From: Streptomyces zagrosensis
GTDB taxonomy: Bacteria > Actinomycetota > Actinomycetes > Streptomycetales > Streptomycetaceae
Direction: 5' to 3'
NCBI RefSeq assembly: GCF_014203645.1
Contig: NZ_JACHJL010000020.1
Span: forward strand, 1 to 64,000
Length of the DNA stretch: 64,000 nucleotides
The notes under the pieces were generated by a model, which was not told the DNA's origin, ran no database searches, and was given only the letters and a program-made list of their open reading frames with translations. Below are positions 1 to 8,201 of this stretch, one piece after another. The position numbers and the translations under genes were made by a program. The first letter of the stretch is position 1. Every line of letters begins with the position of its first letter.

Positions 1-179
1 CCCACCGTCGGCTCCATGACGGAGGCGAACGAAGCAGCCGGTCAGGCCATTGATCCCGCGCAGATGAGAGCGAACAATCACCTGGGGGTAGCGAACGGGG
101 GAAGGTGATGTACCTCTTCGAACACGGGGATTCCTCACACGGTGATGGTGTATAGCAGAGGTGTGGGCGCGGTGGCGTA

Positions 180-1559
180 CTACAGGGTGATCGGCAGCGA
201 GTTCACCGGCTGGGAGATGGCCTGCGGGATGCACACGGGAGCGGCGTGGCCCGCCTGGGCACAGGTCAGGACGAGGAGTTGAAGGTAACCGAGAGAGACC
301 GGACGTCCGGGGAGTTTGCCGGTTGCCTGTTCGAAGCGCTGGAGTGTGGCGGGTTTGATGCCCAGGTGCCCGGCGGCGTCGTGAAGGTCGAGTCCTGCGG
401 CTTCTCGGGCCTCCCGGAGGGGTTCGGCGTTGTCGTGCCAGATCTGCGGTGCTCTCTCGGTGGCGTCCCGGGCGACGGCTGCGCGGGCCGTGGCGAGGGC
501 AGCCTGGATTCGGTCGGTACGGGGGCCGAGCAGGAACCGGGCGAGCCGGACAGCGTCAGCCTCACGGTCGATACCCTCGCTCCAGAGCCGGGAGGCCTCT
601 TCGTACACGCGGCCTCGGGCCGTAGCGCAGTCCTCGCGCTCGTCGGCGCCTGCGCCATAGCCGCGGTGCTGGTCGCTGGTGCAGGGCAGCGTGCTGTCCT
701 TCGCGAGGTCCATGTCGCGGAACTCGTCGTCGGTCTCGATCTCGTCGATGACGTCCCGAACCTGCCGGCGTTCCTGCGGGGAGAGGACGCTCGCGAGGGC
801 TTCGGCGGCGGCCTGGGCTTCGGGCCGGCCGGCGGGCTCGAAGCTGCCGCCCCAGGCATGGGATGCGTGCTCTCCCTCCGCCTTCTGGAACGCCACGTCG
901 ATGGCTTCGAAGGTGTGGGGGCTCCAGGTCTGCATCATCAGGAGGATTTCCCGCAGTGCCTCGGTGCGGGCGGTGGGCAGTATGTCGCCGCCGCCCCGCC
1001 AGCCGTGCCGGGACCCGGTGGGGGCCAGCCAGTCGGTGAACGTCTGCGGGCGCCGGGGGTCGTGAAGATCCGTGTCCCCGAACCACTGTGCGGCCCGCAC
1101 CACGCAGGCGTGCGCGTGCTGAATGACGGCGTACCAGCCGGACAGTGCCTCCCGGTAGTCGTCGATGTGCTGGACCTCGCCGAAGGTGCCGGTCCGCGTA
1201 CGGCAGTGCTGCGGGCATCGCGCCGCATGCACCCGGTAGAGAGCGGCACGGGTCTCGGAGAACGTCAGCAGGGCGGTATTCAGGTGCTCGTACTTGGGGC
1301 CGCGGTCGCGGCGCTTTTCGAGCCCGTGCTCGAGGAAGACCTGGAAGCGGGGTTCCTCACGCCAGTGGGCCGCAGCACTGCGGACGCGCACGTCGCCCTG
1401 CCACGCTCCGGTCGCGATGACCTCCCGCAGCGCCGAGGCCACGTCCCGGCGCAGGGCCGCACCCAAGGCGATCAGGACCGGCAGGCACTGGGGATCGTTC
1501 CCCAGCGCGGACATCACCAGATTGACGTCATCGTGACGGTGAAGATGACGCTGGAACAC
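180..1559 (-). CDS. Hypothetical protein with C-terminal XRE-like HTH
   Basis: Predicted 459-residue soluble protein. The last ~80 residues contain a Cro/C1-like helix-turn-helix (LREAREAAGLDLHDAAGHLG, then ATLQRFEQATG), so DNA binding is likely. The long N-terminal part is rich in Arg, Glu and Trp and matches no family I can name. I chose the GTG at 1557-1559 because GGGGGAG lies 5 bases before it; an internal ATG at 1512-1514 would shorten the protein by 15 residues. The gene is divergent from the second HTH gene at 2109, with ~550 bases between them that hold no other gene. Its role is probably regulatory, but the target is unknown. Confidence 0.6.
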   Translation of the reverse strand: MFQRHLHRHDDVNLVMSALGNDPQCLPVLIALGAALRRDVASALREVIATGAWQGDVRVRSAAAHWREEPRFQVFLEHGLEKRRDRGPKYEHLNTALLTFSETRAALYRVHAARCPQHCRTRTGTFGEVQHIDDYREALSGWYAVIQHAHACVVRAAQWFGDTDLHDPRRPQTFTDWLAPTGSRHGWRGGGDILPTARTEALREILLMMQTWSPHTFEAIDVAFQKAEGEHASHAWGGSFEPAGRPEAQAAAEALASVLSPQERRQVRDVIDEIETDDEFRDMDLAKDSTLPCTSDQHRGYGAGADEREDCATARGRVYEEASRLWSEGIDREADAVRLARFLLGPRTDRIQAALATARAAVARDATERAPQIWHDNAEPLREAREAAGLDLHDAAGHLGIKPATLQRFEQATGKLPGRPVSLGYLQLLVLTCAQAGHAAPVCIPQAISQPVNSLPITL

Positions 1560-2048
1560 GAACGCTCCCCCATTGACGCAGCAGACCCCGGCCCTGGCTC
1601 CCCGCAGGGCCGTGGAGCGCAGTGCCCTCATCCTGCACCAGGGCTCGGACATCCGGCCCGCAGTCTGCTGGGCTGCCCAACTGAGCGTCATGCGGAGGCC
1701 GAAGTAACAGCCCTGTCCGCGGCGCACGGAGGCTGAAGAGCACACGCAGGTTTTCCCCACCGGGTTGCCGACCACCGGACGTCGGCAGTTCTTCTCGTCA
1801 GATAGCCGGTACGTGGCCTGCCTGGTTCGGATTGGTACGTGCCGAGCTTCCCCTTTTTCCCTGCGCACCGCATCGTGTCCGCGGCGCCCTCGGAAGAGCA
1901 CCGGACAGCGACACCCCCCTCTCCCGTCCTGCGCGCGCTGAGATTCAGGTCCAGCCCCTGCCCGAGATTCCGTGCCAGCTCGGTGTTCCGTTCGGCAGCC
2001 GGCCGTCCCTGTCCTGCTCCACAACCAACTCACACCCAACATCAAATG
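1560..2048. other. Divergent intergenic region
   Basis: Spacer between two divergent HTH genes. Short open frames here have no ribosome binding sites and poor codon bias. Apart from the palindrome just downstream at 2049-2065, I see no repeat or RNA gene. Confidence 0.4.
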
Positions 2049-2065
2049 AGCACTCAATGAGTGCT
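2049..2065. promoter_or_regulatory. CIRCE-like palindrome, candidate operator
   Basis: AGCACTCA-A-TGAGTGCT is a perfect 8-bp inverted repeat around one base. With flanking bases the right side reads GAGTGCTAA, identical to a half-site of the HrcA operator CIRCE (TTAGCACTC-N9-GAGTGCTAA), but the spacing between the CACTC/GAGTG arms is 3 rather than 9. It lies 44 bases before the ATG of the HTH gene at 2109, a natural place for autoregulation by that protein. Confidence 0.5.
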
Positions 2066-2108
2066 AATCTCAATGGAGACTACCTGTCGGACACGCGAAG
2101 GGGCGATC

Positions 2109-3149
2109 ATGGTCAAGGAATCGGCGAACAACGCGGTGAAGCGGCGCCGTGCCCAGCTGAACCTCACACAGCAGGAGACGGCTCGGCGCGCTGACGTATC
2201 TCTGGCGACCTGGCGGCGCTTCGAGAACAGCGCGGACAGTGCCAGCGCACTGGACGGGTTCCGGACGGACAACCTGCAAGGATTCGCCCGGGCGCTGAAG
2301 CTCAGCGTCACAGCGCTGAGGCAACTGACTGATGCCGAGGCCACTCCGGAGGCCGAAGATCGCGTCGAGATCGACCAGTCGGTCAGCGATGTCGTGCAGT
2401 TGTTCAACAGGTCTTTCACCGGTGAGCCGCTCACCCCGGCAGACGCCATGGCCCTGGCCAACACCGTCGACTTCTCCGATTTCGCCCCCACCCGGGACGG
2501 CAAGCTGCACCTGGACACCTCGTTCAGCTACGAGTTCGCCGCTTACCTGAAAGGCGAGGCGACGATCCGGGACGTCGGCCTGTTGCGCGACCTGCCTGAG
2601 CTGGCTCTCACCCAGGTCAACAACCACTGGCTGGTGCGCATGGGTGAGCGCATTATGCGGATCGGCAGCGAACTGGGGAAAGGGCGTGTCCCGCGTCCTC
2701 AGTGCCTGGCCGACGAGTACGCCCTGTGGATCGTCATCCAGAACACCGACCCGCCTCAGATCGGCGACGTCCTTGACATGTTCCCCGGACTTCGGAACGC
2801 GGATGACGTGTTCGGCTACGACCCCGATGCCGACGAACCCGATGACGAGCACGCGATCCGGGAGGACTGGATGAACCGCATGGTGGGCGGCCTCCTGCCG
2901 CCGGACGAAAGCCACGGCCACCGGCGGTATGACCTGACACTCATGGAGGCGTACGGACAAGGCGTCTACGACCCCGGCGACCCCCGTCACCCTCTTCGCT
3001 GGTTCGACCGGGACGATCTGCGTGAACGGTGCACATCCGAGCTGGCCCTCGTCAGACTGCCGAAAGAGGAACAGGAGGCCCGGACCGCCGAAGCACTCAA
3101 CCGCATGTCGGAATTGCTGCGACCGGGAACAGCCGACAACTCCCACTGA
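2109..3149 (+). CDS. XRE-family transcriptional regulator
   Basis: Predicted 346-residue regulator. An N-terminal XRE helix-turn-helix at about residues 8-50 (RRAQLNLTQQETARRADVSL, then TWRRFENS) is followed by a long acidic region of unknown function, which suggests a helical sensory or oligomerisation domain. The ATG at 2109 is preceded by GAAGGGG with 5-base spacing. An earlier in-frame ATG at 2073 is less likely because it has no ribosome site. A CIRCE-like palindrome upstream may be its operator. It is divergent from another HTH protein gene. No effector domain or target is recognisable. Confidence 0.7.
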   Translation: MVKESANNAVKRRRAQLNLTQQETARRADVSLATWRRFENSADSASALDGFRTDNLQGFARALKLSVTALRQLTDAEATPEAEDRVEIDQSVSDVVQLFNRSFTGEPLTPADAMALANTVDFSDFAPTRDGKLHLDTSFSYEFAAYLKGEATIRDVGLLRDLPELALTQVNNHWLVRMGERIMRIGSELGKGRVPRPQCLADEYALWIVIQNTDPPQIGDVLDMFPGLRNADDVFGYDPDADEPDDEHAIREDWMNRMVGGLLPPDESHGHRRYDLTLMEAYGQGVYDPGDPRHPLRWFDRDDLRERCTSELALVRLPKEEQEARTAEALNRMSELLRPGTADNSH

Positions 3150-3294
3150 CCACAGCGGTTCACCCAGGCCACACCCCCGGGTGCCGCTCCTCTTCTCCGT
3201 CCTACCGGGCAGTCCACCCCAGGCTACGGCGGGCTGGTGCACCACGGACGGTGGCGCCCACCGCGTGGGCATAGCGGCTGTTTCCCACCTAGGC

Positions 3295-3447
3295 TTAGAG
3301 TGTCGGGTGCGGTGATCTCAGGATCGGTTTCCAGGCGAACCAGCCCAGGTTTCCGGCGCCCAGTTCCCACGGGGACTCCAGCAGCAGTTTCCGGGTTGCC
3401 TCAAGGTCCGCGGTGACGGGAGCAGGAGCGGAACCGATACGGGTCAT
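3295..3447 (-). CDS. Small hypothetical protein (50 aa)
   Basis: Short minus-strand frame whose ATG (3445-3447) overlaps the TGA of the upstream frameshifted gene by one base (TGATG), suggesting translational coupling. The product (starts MTRIGSAPAPVTADLEATRK, ends WKPILRSPHPTL) has no signal or recognisable motif. It may be a genuine coupled small gene, or a fragment of a longer ancestral reading frame. Confidence 0.35.
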   Translation of the reverse strand: MTRIGSAPAPVTADLEATRKLLLESPWELGAGNLGWFAWKPILRSPHPTL

Positions 3448-4023
3448 CAAGTCGCCCCGCGCGTGCCAAACTCCTCGTCCTCGCCGCGCAGTCGGGGTAT
3501 CGCCGCGTCCACGCAGGCAGGCCATTTCGGCATACCGTAGTGATCGTCGTGGGTCCCGATCCGGGGAGCGCCAGCGAAGACGAGGAAGTCGTCCGCCGGC
3601 AGGATCTTCTCGAAGTGCCTGAACATGTCGATGCGCTGTTTCACCTGCTTCTTGATCTCCCCGAGGAATCCCCAGCCGAAGTACGTCAAGGTCCCCTCGC
3701 ATCCCGGCCAGGCCATGTCCAGGACCAGGCCCTCCAGCGCGTAGAGACGGAACTGGTCGTCAGAGCCCAGGACGTCGAAGGCCTGCCGGGTGAGCCAGGT
3801 GTTGCGGGCGAACATCGTCCCGTCACGCAGTGCGACGGCTGGTCGGCCGGGAGGCGTGCGCGTCCTCGATCGGACCGTTGCGCCACACGGGCAGGACGAG
3901 CCCATGAGCCGCCGCCCACCGCAGTCCGTCCTGCGTCATGAAGACGCCCATCTCCTCAAGGCGCTGTCGCGCCCAGTCCAGCGCATCCTGAATGTCCTCG
4001 CCCACCGGCTCGCTCTCCCCCAC
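3447..4023 (-). pseudogene. Frameshifted hypothetical gene
   Basis: Two overlapping frames read as one protein. The N-terminal part starts at 4023 (MGESEPVGEDIQDALDWARQ...) and reaches GPIEDAHASRP. The rest continues in another frame (RPAVALRDGTMFARNTW...) to a stop at 3447-3449. The switch lies near 3840. The joined product would be about 190 residues, rich in Trp and Phe, and I cannot assign it to a family. A sequencing indel could give the same picture, but several neighbours are also broken, so real decay is plausible. Confidence 0.6.
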
Positions 4024-4164
4024 GGCTCCCCACTTCCCTCTCTTTCTTCGGTGTTCGTGTCATCCGCGATGTGGCGCCCGAAGTTGAGACCAGAACATAC
4101 GCGGGCCTCGCCGACTCACTCCGGTGCCCCTTCCGCGGCAGCCGTGGCGTCCGGCAGGCCGCTC

Positions 4165-4905
4165 TCAGGCGGATGGAGGCAGTTGGAAGGCCGTGCCGAG
4201 CGCGCGCAGTTCAGCGCGGCGGGCCTGCATGAGCTCCTCCGGCTGGCGCAGGGCGGTGTCCAGGAGCCACACTCCGCGGCGGAACGACTGGAAGCCAATG
4301 CTCTCCCACAGTGCGGCGATCTTCTTCTTCGCCTGGAGCCGATAGGTCTCGGTGACTTGCTCACAGTCCTCGGGGTACTCGCCCATACCGGGAAACACCG
4401 CTACCGCGCAACAGCCCCCGGACAGGCGGCGGATCGCCTCAGCGGCCAGAGCCGGGCCCAGCCCGAAACACCTCCACGCCTAGTCGAGGCTGACGCGGTC
4501 GAGGATCAACAGATCACCAACGGGATGCGTGACCGCTTTCTCGAACGCGGCGCTGTAGCCGGTGCGTCCGGAACGGCCAAGGACGGCGGAGACAATGACC
4601 TCAAGATCGCCGGACTCGGCGTCCACCGCCTCCCACCGGTTGTCGCCGGTGTAGTCACGCAGCCTCCACAGGATAAGGTGCCCGATCTTGGAGTCCGCTG
4701 CCGGGGCGCGACCGCCCCCGTCCCCTTCTACGACTTCCCACTCCTCGTCGCCCGCTGCCCCATAAGTGACCGCGACACGCCAGGGTTCCAGGGTGTCCTC
4801 GTAGTTGTAAGGCACCGCGGGATGTTCATGGCCGTAATGGAGGTGAAGACGGGCGGGGTCGCCCGGGAGTTCAGTAACCACCCGTTTAGGCATCGCTGAT
4901 GTCAT
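4165..4905 (-). pseudogene. GNAT-like gene with in-frame TAG
   Basis: An uninterrupted frame of 247 codons except for a TAG at 4480-4482. Before the stop lie 141 residues (MTSAMPKRVVTELPGD...LLILDRVSLD). Directly after it the frame continues AWRCFGLGPALAAEAIRRL and runs to a natural stop at 4165. RCFGLG fits the R/Q-x-x-G-x-G/A acetyl-CoA pyrophosphate loop of GNAT acetyltransferases, and the protein makes sense only if both parts are joined. Thus it is probably an N-acetyltransferase-like gene inactivated by a nonsense mutation. No suppressor tRNA or readthrough signal was seen. The true start may be the ATG at 4893. Confidence 0.7.
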
Positions 4906-5407
4906 GGCAGAAAGACTAGGAGCAGGCACTGACATCCCACCGAGAAACGGGACGAACAAGACCATGGGCTGGGGCTGGTCCCCCTTTGGGCTGAGCATCC
5001 GCTTCTTGACCGAGTCGTTCGCGTCACCAGTGCCACGGCATACCGAGCCCGTCACTTGACGCCGGATCTGCCAGCTCGTCCATTCGACCGCCGTGCAGAT
5101 CAGCAACTCCGCACGGCAGCGGCCCAGCCAACGAGACGACACCAGCGGAGACACACCGTCGGCACCCATAGCACCCCACCAAGCCGTCGGCCGCAGCGAG
5201 GAAGATCGCAACCACAGCACTCCATCGATCATCATTACCGGCGGCTCCGCAACGCTGAGCAACCCACGCTCGTATGTTGAACAGAGCCAAGAAAACCGCA
5301 GCTCAAATGACCTAAGTCGCGCAACGCGAAACATCACCCATCAGTAAATCTCAGCGCGTTCACCTCACCAAACCGAGCAACGCCCAGGTCAGCCTCGAAG
5401 GACTGCT
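4906..5407. other. Gene-free stretch
   Basis: No open frame here has a ribosome site or convincing codon bias, and no repeat or RNA gene is visible. It separates the nonsense-mutated GNAT-like gene from a short plus-strand gene relic. Confidence 0.35.
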
Positions 5408-5551
5408 CACTTCGAGGAAGGCCGCAACAGCCTCACCCCCGAACAACGCCAACGTTTCCGCCGGGCCGTCACCGCCTTCGTTCACGACCTGCGCGCCGAT
5501 GGCCGCTTCCGCACCGGCCTCCGCGAAGCGCGTGGGTTCGTGGATTCCTGA
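5408..5551 (+). pseudogene. Fragment of a RelE-like small protein gene
   Basis: Plus-strand frame without start codon, reading about 47 residues including SLTPEQRQRFRRAVTAFVHD and LRADGRFRTGLREARGF before TGA. This resembles the N-terminal half of short conserved actinobacterial proteins with a RelE/ParE-like look. The expected continuation (VKGVQG... to GTHDIF) is missing, so this is a truncated or frameshifted remnant. The family match is from memory of the motif, not from a search. Confidence 0.35.
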
Positions 5552-5620
5552 TCGCCTCAGGGGACGAACCCGCTCCCTGGCTGCCATTTGCGGGCGTGTG
5601 AGGCGCGAGTTCGGCGCCAA

Positions 5621-5641
5621 CCCACGGCGGTGAGCCGTGGG
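5621..5641 (-). terminator. Hairpin after the rsb-like operon
   Basis: CCCACGGC-GGTGA-GCCGTGGG forms a perfect 8-bp stem with a 5-base loop, 80 bases beyond the stop of the STAS gene. There is no T-tract, as is common for Streptomyces terminators. It would end the hydrolase-phosphatase-STAS transcript. Confidence 0.5.
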
Positions 5642-5720
5642 GGAACGGGTCGGCAGCCATGGTGGCCAGCTGGAGCCCCGGGGCGGCCTGCGTCCAGATG
5701 CCGGGCTGCGCGTCGGTGGG

Positions 5721-6080
5721 TCAGCCGGCCGTGGGTCGCCAGGCGGCTTCGGCGTCCTGGGCGGTGAGGTAGATGAGGAAGACCTGTTCCAGACCGACGA
5801 TGCGGAAGATCCGGCTGACGCGGTCGGGGACCGCTGCCAGGACGATGCTCGCCTCGGCGGCGAGCGCGTGGTTCCGGGCGGCGATGAGCACGGTGATGCC
5901 GGTGGAGTCGCAAAAGGTGAGGGTGCCGAGGTCGAGCACGAGCTGCTGGCCGGGATTCAGGCTGAGAGCCGGCAACGCGGCACGGATCTCGGGTGCGGTG
6001 TGGTGGTCGAGCTCTCCGACGAGTTCGATGACCGGCCCGGCCGGGGTGGTGCGGGTGTGGAGGGACAGGCGCTTGGTCAC
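5721..6080 (-). CDS. STAS-domain anti-sigma factor antagonist
   Basis: A 119-residue single-domain STAS protein of the RsbV/SpoIIAA/BldG type. Such proteins, when unphosphorylated, bind an anti-sigma kinase and so release a stress sigma factor. The phosphorylatable serine sits in FCDSTGITVL (Ser59), and the domain starts with the usual VIELVGELDHHTAPEIR strand-helix pattern. Its GTG start overlaps the stop of the upstream PP2C phosphatase (GTGA), so the phosphatase that would dephosphorylate it is made in step with it. No partner kinase (RsbW type) or sigma gene is in the window, so those would be encoded elsewhere. Confidence 0.9.
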   Translation of the reverse strand: MTKRLSLHTRTTPAGPVIELVGELDHHTAPEIRAALPALSLNPGQQLVLDLGTLTFCDSTGITVLIAARNHALAAEASIVLAAVPDRVSRIFRIVGLEQVFLIYLTAQDAEAAWRPTAG

Positions 6081-7348
6081 TGCTGCTCATCACTGTGGGG
6101 CCGGGGCACGTGGATGGCCAGGACGGCGGTGTCGTCGTCGACGCCAGTGCCGAAGGTGTCGAGCAGGCCGCGGACCGCGCTGATGGTGCCCGTAGCGGTG
6201 GTGGGGGCCAACGCGCGGCCGAAGTCGAGGAACGCGTCGTCGCCGTAGCGTTCTCCGCCGCCGATGGCGGCGTTGGTGTGGGCTTCGGTAAGACCGTCGG
6301 TGTGCAAAAGGAGGGTGTCACCGGGGGCAAGGTGCACCGTGGTGGTGGAGATGTGGGCGTCGGGCAGGACGCCGATGAGCTGGCCGCCGGGGGTGGGCAG
6401 GATGTCGGCGGTGCCGTCGGCGCGCATCAGCAGGGCCGGGGGGTGGCCGCCGCTGGCCAGCGTGATCTGGAAGCCGCCGTGGACGCGGTCGGGGGTGAGC
6501 AGACCGAAGACGACGGTGCAGAACCGGGGGTCGGCGCCGTTGTATTCGTGGTTGAGGACGGTGTTGAGGTTGCCGAGTACGGCGACCGGGTCGGGGTGGT
6601 AGACGGCTGCGGCGCGCAGGGTGTAGCGGGCCAGAGAAGTGACGGCTGCCGCGGCGACCCCCTTGCCGCAGACGTCGCCGAGGAACATCCCCCAGGTGCC
6701 GGCGGCGAGGGGAAAGAGGTCGTAGAAGTCGCCGCCGACCTCGTCGACGGAGGCGACGTGGTAGTGCGCGCAGACGTCCAGGCCGGGGACGTTCGCCAGG
6801 GTCGGCGGCAGCAAGGTCTTCTGCAGAGTCGTGGTCAGGGCCTGGAGGCGGTCGCGTTCCCGGTCGGCGGCCTGGCGGGCGCGCAGCAGCTCGGTTTCGT
6901 AGGCGCGGCGGTCGCGGGCGTCGAAGATCGTGGTGCGGATCAGCAGCGGCTGCCCGCCGCCGCCCTTCTTGACTGTGGAGGTGACCAGGACCGGCAGGCG
7001 CGAGCCGTCGGTGGCCTTCAGCTCCAGGGCGATGCCACTGATCTCTCCGTGCATCCGCAGCATCGGGGCGAAGTGGGTCTCGTGGTAGAGCCGGCCGCCG
7101 ACCGTGAGTAGCTCGGAGAAGTACTTGCGGCCCACCAGGTCCTCGGGCTGGTAGCCGAGCCAGTCCAACAGGGTGGTGTTGACCTTCGCGATCCGGCCGT
7201 CGAGCTGGGTGGAGAGGTAGCCGCACGGCGCGTGCTCGTACAGGTCCTCGGCGCTGTCCTCGAGCAACGCGGAGAACTGCGCCCGGTCATCCACCGGCCC
7301 CTCGTCTTCTCTCGCTCCACCGTGTTCTTCGTCGTTCGTCTTGCTCAT
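6077..7348 (-). CDS. PAS-PP2C (SpoIIE-type) phosphatase, RsbP-like
   Basis: A 423-residue cytosolic phosphatase. An N-terminal PAS domain (about residues 30-140, AKVNTTLLDWLGYQPEDLVG) is joined by a coiled linker (RARQAADRERDRLQALTTTL) to a C-terminal SpoIIE/PP2C domain. Metal-binding motifs are visible: VGGDFYD, GDVCGKGVAA, LHTDGLTEA and GVDDDTAVLAI. This is the architecture of Bacillus RsbP, which dephosphorylates RsbV on energy stress. It overlaps by one base with the upstream hydrolase (TAATG) and by four with the downstream STAS gene, so all three form one unit. The likely substrate is the adjacent STAS protein. Confidence 0.9.
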   Translation of the reverse strand: MSKTNDEEHGGAREDEGPVDDRAQFSALLEDSAEDLYEHAPCGYLSTQLDGRIAKVNTTLLDWLGYQPEDLVGRKYFSELLTVGGRLYHETHFAPMLRMHGEISGIALELKATDGSRLPVLVTSTVKKGGGGQPLLIRTTIFDARDRRAYETELLRARQAADRERDRLQALTTTLQKTLLPPTLANVPGLDVCAHYHVASVDEVGGDFYDLFPLAAGTWGMFLGDVCGKGVAAAAVTSLARYTLRAAAVYHPDPVAVLGNLNTVLNHEYNGADPRFCTVVFGLLTPDRVHGGFQITLASGGHPPALLMRADGTADILPTPGGQLIGVLPDAHISTTTVHLAPGDTLLLHTDGLTEAHTNAAIGGGERYGDDAFLDFGRALAPTTATGTISAVRGLLDTFGTGVDDDTAVLAIHVPRPHSDEQQ

Positions 7349-8157
7349 TACTGGATGGCTCCCGCGAAGGCGGCGATCGCCGCGGCGGTCTCCTCGGGAG
7401 CGGCGAGCTGCGGGCAGTGCCCGGTGGCATTCAGCGTGACCAGCTGACTGCCCGGTATCCGCGCGTGCACGAAAGCACCCACTTCGGGCGGGGCGATCGC
7501 GTCGCTGGAGCACTGGGCAACCAGGGCGGGAACCGCCACCCTGGCGAGGTCGGCGCGGTTGTCGGACAAGAACGTCACCCGGGCGAAGACTCGCGCGATC
7601 TCCGGATCGGTACGGCAGAAGCTGCTCGTCAGCTCCTCGCCCAGCTCAGGCCGCTGCGGGTTGCCCATGACGACCGGGGCCATCGCACCCGACCAGCCCA
7701 GATAGTTCGCATCGAGCGACTCCAGCAGCTCGTCGATGTCCTCAGCGCTGAACCCGCCCCGGTAACCGGCGTCAGGTTCGTCAATGAAGCAGGGCGACGG
7801 CGCCAGCAGCACCAGCCCGGCGAATGCCTCGGGCTCTCGTGCGGCGGCCAGCACGCCCATCATGGCGCTCACCGAATGCCCGACGAACGTTATCGGGCCC
7901 AGTGCCAGCTCGCGGCACAGTTCCAGAAGATCATCGGTGTACCCGTCCAGGGTCGAGTACCGCTCCCGGCTCCACGCCGTCAGATCCGAATTCCCGGCGC
8001 CCACGTGATCGAAAAGGACCACGGTGAAGTGGCGCTCCAGCTCCGGTACGACCAGGCGCCACATGTTCTGGTCGCATCCGAACCCGTGCGCCAGCATGAC
8101 CACCGGCGCACCGGTCCGGCCGGTCACTCTCACGTGGTTCCTGCTCCGTACGTCCAT
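7348..8157 (-). CDS. Alpha/beta hydrolase, RsbQ-like
   Basis: A 269-residue alpha/beta hydrolase, the same length as Bacillus RsbQ. The nucleophile elbow GHSVSAM (Ser95), acid CSSDAIAPPEVG and base NATGHCPQL give a full triad, and the oxyanion region is HGFGCDQNMW. RsbQ supplies a small-molecule ligand to the PAS domain of RsbP, and the order hydrolase-PAS phosphatase-STAS matches that module. Starts at ATG 8157 or 8166 are both possible; a 20-bp palindrome directly upstream argues against the longer start at 8205. A simple esterase with an unrelated substrate is an alternative, but the context favours a signalling role. Confidence 0.85.
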   Translation of the reverse strand: MDVRSRNHVRVTGRTGAPVVMLAHGFGCDQNMWRLVVPELERHFTVVLFDHVGAGNSDLTAWSRERYSTLDGYTDDLLELCRELALGPITFVGHSVSAMMGVLAAAREPEAFAGLVLLAPSPCFIDEPDAGYRGGFSAEDIDELLESLDANYLGWSGAMAPVVMGNPQRPELGEELTSSFCRTDPEIARVFARVTFLSDNRADLARVAVPALVAQCSSDAIAPPEVGAFVHARIPGSQLVTLNATGHCPQLAAPEETAAAIAAFAGAIQ

Positions 8158-8167
8158 GCCGCACATT

Positions 8168-8187
8168 CTCGCAGACCGGTCTGCGAG
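8168..8187. promoter_or_regulatory. 20-bp perfect palindrome, likely repressor site
   Basis: CTCGCAGACCGGTCTGCGAG is identical to its reverse complement. The core AGACCGGTCT looks like many TetR-family operators. It lies just before the RsbQ-like start codons, so a bound repressor would block the stress operon promoter or leader. No TetR gene is adjacent; the nearest one in the window is at 16784. Confidence 0.6.
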
Positions 8188-8201
8188 GATCGGGGCACGT
8201 T

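Noticed and set aside
1..108. Plus-strand open frame without start (ends GVANGGR then TGA)
   Set aside because: Only 35 codons are visible, with no family signal. It could be the tail of a gene to the left, but nothing in the window supports it.
246..1736. Long plus-strand open frame opposite the first HTH gene
   Set aside because: Gly/Val-rich translation typical of an antisense shadow in G+C-rich DNA. The minus strand has the recognisable HTH and the ribosome site.
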